From positions 579,212 to 629,697 of the forward strand of contig BFEA01000504.1 of NCBI GenBank assembly GCA_003427395.1: DNA of 50,486 nt. Reading direction: 5' to 3'. The notes under the pieces were generated by a model. The model saw nothing but the letters and a program-made list of their open reading frames with translations. It did no database searches and was not told the DNA's origin. The position numbers and the translations under genes are program-made. Source of the stretch: Chara braunii (Eukaryota; Streptophyta; Charophyceae; Charales; Characeae). Shown piece by piece: positions 44,567-50,486 of the stretch (positions are counted from its first letter, which is position 1; each line of letters begins with the position of its first letter).

Positions 44567-44620
44567 GGGACGCTGAGCCCGGTTCTCAGCACGTGATGCT
44601 CCCCACGAATAGATTGGAGT
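44567..44620 (+). repeat. GGGACGC hairpin repeat, long form
   Basis: GGGACGCTGAGCCCGGTTCT then CAGC: stem GCTGAG/CTCAGC, changed at pairs 5 and 6 on both sides. The second stem is GCTCC/GGAGT. An A tract follows at 44631-44642. Confidence 0.8.
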
Positions 44621-44639
44621 TTTTGTCCCCCAAAAAAAA

Positions 44640-45655
44640 AAAGATTTTTTCAAATAGAAAAATACTTCGGAAGCATACTTTTAGAAATTGAAAATTAGAA
44701 ACAAAATTAAAAAATTTGTCTGAAACATGTTTTGGAAATTAAAATTTATAGACAAGATTCAAGAAATCTATATGAGATGTCCAATATTGGACTCACGAAT
44801 ATATAAAATCAAGAAAGTAATCCTGATCATAGTTAAGGTCATCGTTAAGGGAAGCAACTATATACCAAAGAACATACTCATGAATTGGAATTGCACAAAA
44901 AAATCACTGCGAGCAATATCAGGAATACATCAGTTAGAGAGAATCTAATTCATACAAAAAATACTATTGAAATACTCTCGAAAAAAGTAGCCAGCAAAAA
45001 CGTGTTGATCATTAAGCGAAAACAAATACAAGATCATACCCAGTCAATCGGGAAATCAGAAAATCATGAAAATAGCGCAGAAACCTATGAGCACCCAAAA
45101 CACGACCCTCCCTTCTCGAACCTCACCTCCACACGCCACCGACCTTAAGGCATCTCGGCCGTCATTCGACCACTCCGGTCAGTCAAAGCCGAACGGTGAC
45201 AACAACGGACCGCAGCGCGTTTACCAAAACTATCCACGCCACGTTGCGGAACCAGGCTGCTGATTACATCTCCCCGCAGGCAGTCCCAGAGGAGGAAAAC
45301 TCATGACCTTTAAGAAGCAGCAGAGATTACATCTCCGTATGCCAGGAAGCTCGGAAACAACCCACCAAACCAAACCCCAACAACCACCTTCCACTGTCCA
45401 CAATACCTCAACAGAAGTCCACCCTGCCCACATTTGATCCATCACTGTCGCTTTCACCCCTCACACGCCTTCTTCCTCTCCAGCATCAGCTCCCCCACCG
45501 CTTCACTCCATTACTCGACATCTTCGCGCCGCCACCATCGTGTAATACGTGTATCGGCTCTGCCACTCGTCACAATCGGCCCATCGTGCTGACCCGGTTT
45601 CGCGCCTTGGAAATGTTGGGGCGCAGCGCTCCCGGTAGCGCTGCGCCCCTGCCCC
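44640..45655 (+). repeat. Diverged repeat pair, copy 2
   Basis: AT-rich left half and C-rich right half, with landmarks shared with 18650-19850. It ends near GCGCAGCGCTCCCGGTAGCG. Confidence 0.4.
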
Positions 45656-45831
45656 TCACACACGAATACCAAAACTGCATAATTTGCAATTTTGCAACGG
45701 CTATTTTGAGGTTTAGCTGTGCTGCGTACTCACGCATGGCTGCCTTTGTGAATGAGACATCCCACCGACTTTCTGAAAATTGGTCCATTTGGTATCAGCG
45801 TGGTCACACAGCTCATAGCAGGGCCGGCCGA

Positions 45832-45985
45832 GGTCCCATTAGCAAAGAGGATTGGATCGAATGCCTGAATCTGGACGTGTTTCATGCAGAGATTCAGAAA
45901 AGCAGTTCAATCTCGATTTCCTGCACCGCTCTACAAACACGTCCAGATTCAGGTATTCGATCCGATCCTCTTTGATAGTGGGACC
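45832..45985. repeat. Long foldback hairpin H1
   Basis: Two 51-bp arms (45832-45882 and 45935-45985) are inverted repeats with four differences. As RNA, three of these are G-U wobbles, leaving one mismatch. The 52-nt loop can extend the stem (GAGATT with AATCTC). The arm contains CCTGAATCTGGACGTGTTTG-like sequence shared with hairpin H2 at 49279. Either a MITE or a microRNA/siRNA precursor. Confidence 0.85.
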
Positions 45986-46599
45986 ACATGCGTTTCCCCC
46001 CCCCGCCCCCCCTTTCCTATAACGTTTGAGCCCGCACGGTGATGACTTCAAAGGGTTCGCCTGGCAGCGGCCACTGTGGTACCGCTCCGATAGGCCAAGC
46101 ACTCGAATCCACGTTATCATGTGCTGAGAGGCAGGAAAAGAGCTGGCAGCACGGTTCTTTGCACCTGCCCGCATACATGTGCTCGTTCAAGCCCTGAAAG
46201 GCTGAAACCGTGCGGAGGGCAGCAGAATCTGCGTCTATTCTTGCGGAGGGCCTGACTAATCTTGCGGAGGGCAAGACTATTCACATGCGTGAATGGGGGG
46301 AGAAACTGCGGAGGAGGGCGGAAGGGCAGCGCAAGCGGGTACACAACTCACCTGGGGGGGGAAGGGACTCCACCACTACGGACAAACCTGTTACACACTT
46401 CAGGTATTCTGCTGTGCATGAGGCCAGAAATGATACAGGCGCTGCATGACTGTCCCGGTGGCAACCAAGCATAGCAATTTTGGACCGTAGTAGGCACGTA
46501 CCAGCAGCACTAACACTGGCGGGGGCGTTTTTGTAAAAAAAAAAAAAAAGTTGCGTTTTCTGGCCTGTGGAGGTTTTTTGGACCGTAGTAGGCACGGAA

Positions 46600-46735
46600 A
46601 TCAAATGCAAATTGTCCTTCGGGACATCTGTTAAAATTGGAACGGTACGAAAATCAAATGCGCAAGGATGACACACATAAATCGAGAAATGGTCCAAATT
46701 AAAAAATATATATATATATATATCAAATGCAAATT
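46600..46735 (+). pseudogene. U6 snRNA retrocopy flanked by target duplication
   Basis: 46614-46700 matches plant U6 snRNA from the 5' stem (GTCCTTCGGGACATC) through AAAATTGGAACG to the 3' part (GCGCAAGGATGACAC and ATAAATCGAGAAATGGTCC). The central ACAGAGA box and the segment up to GCCCCTG are missing and replaced by ~11 bases. A perfect 14-bp duplication ATCAAATGCAAATT lies directly before the 5' end (46600-46613) and after an A/T-rich tail (46722-46735). This is the mark of LINE-mediated retroposition. Confidence 0.85.
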
Positions 46736-47081
46736 TGAGAGGACCTCTAGAGGTCCTCACAATTTGCTGAACCCCGCGGCCGGCCTCTGACAAATACTGT
46801 TTGTGATTTTGCTTGGGGTGGGGAGGAAGTGTGACTGCAAAACATCATCATATTTTACCACTTTGAGAATTAGACCCCTAGTGTGAGTATGCCCTGAGTA
46901 TGCCCTGAGTATGCCCTTACACGTGCTGTTCTTCCCCCGGCCCATGAAAACCACGAAATCCAGAATGCAAAAACCACGCAATGATCCTAAAATGTCACTG
47001 AAACGAACAGAAAACCAAGCCTAGGGCTCTTGATTACATTTGATCTTATTTCGCCAGAAGGCCGAGAAAGGTATACTGCAG

Positions 47082-47083
<2 letters not shown>
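46736..47083. other. Unassigned stretch
   Basis: Contains a short tandem TGAGTATGCCC (46885-46915), also seen singly near 49545. Otherwise nothing recognised. Confidence 0.4.
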
Positions 47084-47135
<52 letters not shown>

Positions 47136-47136
47136 N

Positions 47137-47199
<63 letters not shown>
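47084..47199. repeat. Poly-T / N / (GA)n tract
   Basis: About 52 T, a single N at 47136, then (AG)n of about 31 units. The junction is likely an assembly join. Confidence 0.9.
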
Positions 47200-47202
<3 letters not shown>

Positions 47203-47254
47203 AGAGGGGAAGTTTTCAGATTCGGAGGTGCTGCCTTTTGCGGGTGGATTAAAT

Positions 47255-47445
47255 TTAGGCCTGGGTGTGCCCGGGTAGGATCCTATCTTAGATGCCGGGT
47301 GAGATGGGTACGGGTAGGATAATTTTAAATCAATCTGGGTAGACTGGGTCCGGGTAGAAAGTTTTATGTTTACATGGGTCCGGGTAGATATGATACATCA
47401 AGGCTTGGGTTGGGTCGGATATGGGTGGGCGAAAAAAAAAGGTTT
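47255..47445. repeat. GGGTA-rich repeat region
   Basis: Many variants of GGGTAGG, CCGGGTAG and TACGGGTAG. It resembles the subterminal regions of the MULE-like element at 25440-26987 and may be a related element end. Confidence 0.6.
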
Positions 47446-48626
47446 GGCGTCCTCTGCTGCCTTGCCTGTCCCTTCCTCGTTGTTCGGATGTCAGCAGTCA
47501 AAAACTGCAGGCTAATACATATTCACAGCTCCTATGTGTTGCCTTGACGGCGCATCCACTCTGAGAAAGCCAGTATCCTCTGCAATGTTAAACAGCAACT
47601 TAGTGCTTAAGCAGCACCCTCCTTTTCCTCCCTCTTTCTCAGTGTCTCTCCCCCCTTGTTTTTTCGAGGATTCTTCACCCATGGGACGCCGGTCACTCCT
47701 GGGCCTTGGGACATTGGTATTCCCAGGCATTGGCTTGGAACCAAAGAGAATGGAACCAAAGAAAAGACGGACATCTTCTCTTTCTTCTGCAGACAAAAGG
47801 CCTAGACACTGGCAGACTACAACTCACGGTCTTCCTTCACCACCTCAAGGGTTGTAGGCTGCTCACGAAAATGTTTAACCCACCATTACTTGGCCCGTAC
47901 ATCAGCAGCGGGTCCAACCACCAGTACTTCCTAAAGTCGTGCCCGTTAACGCGCCACGAGTTTAGCAAATGTACGGGTCACTACAGGAGCGCCCAAATTC
48001 ATCCAACTAGAGACGTTTCTACTTTTTTTTTTTTTTTTTTTTTTTTTTCAGTCTTGTGAATAACCGGGAGGTCCAGATTGCACAGTTGCAGACTGGCCCG
48101 ACAGGGGTAGCGGGGCAGAACACAAAAATTTCGGCCCAAAAAATGGCATTCCGCTGTACCCACATCTTTCAGGGACATTTTGGTAAATATCTCAACTCAT
48201 GAGGGTATACGTTGCAAATCATTCCTCTTTTTTTTTTTTTTTTTTCACAAAAGAGAGAATTGTACTATAACCAGGCAAAATTGAGACCGGGGACCCCACA
48301 ATTCGACCCGGAGTTATCCCGGCAGCATCAGCCCGTTTAGCTTACGAGCACAGACTCTCCAGTTCAAAAGACCTGAAAATTTTCTTGCCCTTAGTACCCC
48401 TTTCTCTGTGTAGTAGACTAGAATCAATTCTAGGAACAACAGAATTGGCCAAAACCAGATCTCTGTCCTGAAATTCTAGTCTCTACCAACCAAAAAAACC
48501 AATGTCTCAGACCTATAAAATCATCACAACCCTAAAAAAAGAAACAAAAGAAAGACCACACCTCCTACCTAAAACAAGAAAGACAAATAACAAACGGCAA
48601 AAAAGGAAAATAGCCCCCGGTCCTAT
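47446..48626. other. Unassigned stretch with T tracts
   Basis: T tracts at 48022-48048 and 48229-48245. ACCACCAGTACTT occurs at 47918, the end motif of the MITE at 48627. GTTAACGCGCC near 47946 also occurs near 11430. No gene was recognised. Confidence 0.4.
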
Positions 48627-48779
48627 TAAACCACCAGTACTTCGGCACTGCGCGCCGCGCCGGCCGCCCAAATCTCGAAGCAGCGCCGGCTGTCGATTCT
48701 ATTTATCGACGGCCCGCCGGCCGCGGAAAGAAATCACGTAGCGTTACCGCTAAGGCATCGCCCAAGTACTGGTGGTTTA
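48627..48779. mobile_element. Small MITE, 153 bp
   Basis: Inverted ends TAAACCACCAGTACTTCGGC and its near complement ending AAGTACTGGTGGTTTA. The interior is very GC-rich. The TAA/TTA at the ends may be a 3-bp duplication, which would fit PIF/Harbinger-type elements. Confidence 0.7.
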
Positions 48780-49278
48780 AACGAATGTAACCATTACCAT
48801 CTAACAAACCAACTTCCTATTCCTACTCAGTCTGTATTCAAAACAAAAAATATGACTTAGCTATCTAAAACGATAGCGTCTCTACCCAGTTGGGCACTCC
48901 CTCCCTTCAATCCCTCTGCCTTCCTCCCGTGGACAATCGAACAGAGCACCCAGGTTCCTCCCTTGCCAACACTTCAGTACATCACTGAGTCAGAGATAAT
49001 AGTCCTAGATGAACTGCCCCCTCTGTACAGAGCTAGGAAGCCTCATCATGTGAGATATTGTCTGCAAACAACCACTCCCCCAGGATCAGTTTCTTTTCAT
49101 CAGATATCCTGGCCGAGGTTGCCCTTATGCACCAAGTTTCCCTCTTTCCCTCTTTGTTTCACAGGAAAGACTCTGGAAAAAACAAAAACAAAAACAAAAA
49201 AAGACACCGAAAAGGTAGAGAGGCCGGGAATCCTCAACAAACAACCCGGGGACACGTCCCACCTGCAGGGTTGAGACT
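48780..49278. other. Unassigned stretch
   Basis: Mixed sequence with an (AAAAAC)n-like tract at 49176-49202. No gene was recognised. Confidence 0.4.
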
Positions 49279-49377
49279 CAACGCCCGAATATGGACGTGT
49301 TTGCGGAGAAGTGCAGAAAGTCGCGTTGAGTTCTTACAACCGCGCATCTCCGCAACCACGTCCAGATACGGGCGTCG
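49279..49377. repeat. Foldback hairpin H2
   Basis: Arms 49279-49314 and 49342-49377 (36 bp each, about six differences) around a 27-nt loop. The arm sequence CCCGAATATGGACGTGTTTG is related to that of H1. The loop also resembles that of H1 (GCAGAAAGTC against TCAGAAAAGC). Confidence 0.8.
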
Positions 49378-49609
49378 AGGAAAGATGCAATCCGGAGACT
49401 CCCGAAAGCTTTTATTCCCAAATTCACGGACTGAGGCTCACAACAGGACTTTCCTCGATGCATATGACCGCTTTCCCGACCCCGGCAGGATGCACCTGAC
49501 TGCAATTACGTCCACAGAGAAGTGGGAAGAGGGAAGAGTCCTGGTGTGAGTATGCCCTCAGATGTACTGGCCGCAGATGAACTACCGTAGCCGTCGAAAA
49601 GTCCTCGAG

Positions 49610-49715
49610 CCCGGGGCCTAGGTCCCACTTACATGAATTAAGCGACATTGACCGTAGATAACAAAGATCACCGGCCAGAATCTCTTAATCTGTGCAAGTG
49701 GGACCTGGCCCCGGG
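49610..49715. repeat. Foldback hairpin H3
   Basis: Arms 49610-49659 and 49667-49715 pair over nearly their full length, with one bulge (T49619), several G-U wobbles and about nine mismatches. The loop is 7 nt. The outer part GGTCCCACTT resembles the outer part of H1 (GGTCCCATTA). Confidence 0.8.
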
Positions 49716-49788
49716 GGTAAGAGAACCTGACGAGCCACCGACGCGGAGCGTGAAAGAGAGAGCGCGGGCGCGCGCAAAAAAATAAGAG

Positions 49789-49885
49789 GTCTTTCGGGAC
49801 GTCCCTTAAAATTGGAACGATACAGAGAATGAAGATTAGCATGGCCCCTGCGCAAGGATGACACGCATAAATCGAGAAATGGTCC
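49789..49885 (+). pseudogene. Near-complete U6 snRNA sequence, probably a retrocopy
   Basis: Matches plant U6 snRNA end to end: 5' stem with TTTCGGGAC, AAAATTGGAACGATACAGAG, GATTAGCATGGCCCCTGCGC, and ATAAATCGAGAAATGGTCC. Against the conserved sequence it carries an extra TGAA directly after the ACAGAGA box. U6 pairs with the 5' splice site there, so function is doubtful. No T-run pol III terminator follows, but an A-rich tail does. I also see no USE or TATA element at plant U6 spacing upstream. This favours a retrocopy over a gene. Confidence 0.8.
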
Positions 49886-50486
49886 AGAAAAAAACGAAAA
49901 AAAAACAAAAGAGAGAGAGAGAGAGAGAGATTCACAGAGGGAGAGAGACGCAAGACCTCACCCACCACACCACTCGGTGGAATAGGCACTCCCTCTTTTT
50001 TTTCCCCCTCCTCCCTCCCTCCCCCTCCTCTTTTTCCCCCTCCTCCTCCCTCCCTCCCATCCCCTCTGAAACCTCTCTTCTTCCGTTCTATTTTAAGATC
50101 CCCGCTCTCTCCCCATTCGCTAGCCCTGTGGCCTGTGCACTTCAATTCCCCCTCTCTTTCTTTTTCACTTCGTTCGTTCGACTGGCATATCCTGGTATGC
50201 CCAACGGCTGGACGGACCTCGTCGCGTTGAAGTGCGACTGCAGTCACTGCAGTGACTGAGGTAATCTCCGCTACAGAGAAGAGCCACGCGACTGTGAGTT
50301 TTCACTTCGCCTTTCCTTCCTCTCCTCCTCCTCCTCCTCCTCCTCCTCTTCCTCGTCCTGCTGTTGCTCTCCTACTTTTTGTGTCCGGAGCTGCCAGCGC
50401 ACGACGTCTGTTTTTTTCGTTGTTGTATCATGATCGTATCAGTCCCCCTCCCCCCCCCCCTCCTCGGAAACATCGATTAGGGTGCC
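49886..50486. other. CT-rich right end with simple repeats
   Basis: (GA)n at 49909-49931, long CT-rich tracts at 49990-50080, a perfect 18-bp palindrome CAGTCACTGCAGTGACTG at 50241-50258, (CTC)n at 50321-50350 and a C run near 50447-50460. Such sequence can be a plant promoter or 5' UTR, but no start codon context is visible within the window. Confidence 0.4.

Noticed and set aside
49789-49885. Functional U6 gene
   Set aside because: Insertion next to the ACAGAGA box, no pol III T-run terminator, A-rich tail, and no clear upstream promoter elements at the plant spacing.
49618-50247. 209-codon minus-strand ORF
   Set aside because: It crosses hairpin H3, the U6 sequence and CT-rich simple repeats, so it is a chance open frame.

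Overview
The window looks like nuclear DNA from a streptophyte plant or charophyte green alga. Chara is the best guess, and this is an inference from element style and not a proof. Three things point this way: two copies of a plant-type U6 snRNA sequence, L1-type LINEs with a C-terminal zf-RVT domain, and a Ty3/gypsy element that ends in a chromodomain. I found no intact host protein gene. Almost everything recognisable is a transposable element or its wreckage, and there are two runs of N (15517-15706 and 33400-33551).

Layout. 1-5 kb: low-complexity DNA, tandem repeats, short dispersed repeats and an antisense zinc-knuckle gag scrap. 5.2-10.7 kb: a LINE (endonuclease, RT, zf-RVT) carrying stops, with a 520-bp transposon inserted in its last codons. 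11.15-11.39 kb: a second zinc-knuckle scrap. 11.56-15.3 kb: a 5'-truncated LINE of the same family. 15.4-21.1 kb: non-coding repeats. 21167-31890: a Ty3/gypsy chromovirus with two ~1.02-kb LTRs; its gag is split by two later DNA-transposon insertions, and its leader is packed with TGACGTGGCA motifs. 32-33.2 kb: two tRNA-derived SINE-like units around a foldback. 34.5-35.4 kb: second copy of the repeat seen at 17.4-18.3 kb. 35.7-35.9 kb: hAT transposase scrap. 38.85-44.53 kb, minus strand: a second Ty3/gypsy element with a PHD-type zinc finger between RNase H and integrase and an acidic ORF downstream of integrase; a third copy of the ~520-bp transposon, itself carrying a nested element, splits its integrase. 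44.6-50.5 kb: foldback hairpins, two U6 retrocopies, a small MITE, simple repeats and a CT-rich right end.

The insertions give a relative chronology. Removing the inserted transposons together with one copy of each target-site duplication restores the interrupted reading frames at four sites, which fixes their boundaries without database help. The most novel-looking signals are a dispersed short repeat whose hairpin stem co-varies between copies, the PHD finger in the second gypsy pol, the ACGT-core motif array in the first gypsy leader, and a pair of related long hairpins near 45.9 and 49.3 kb.
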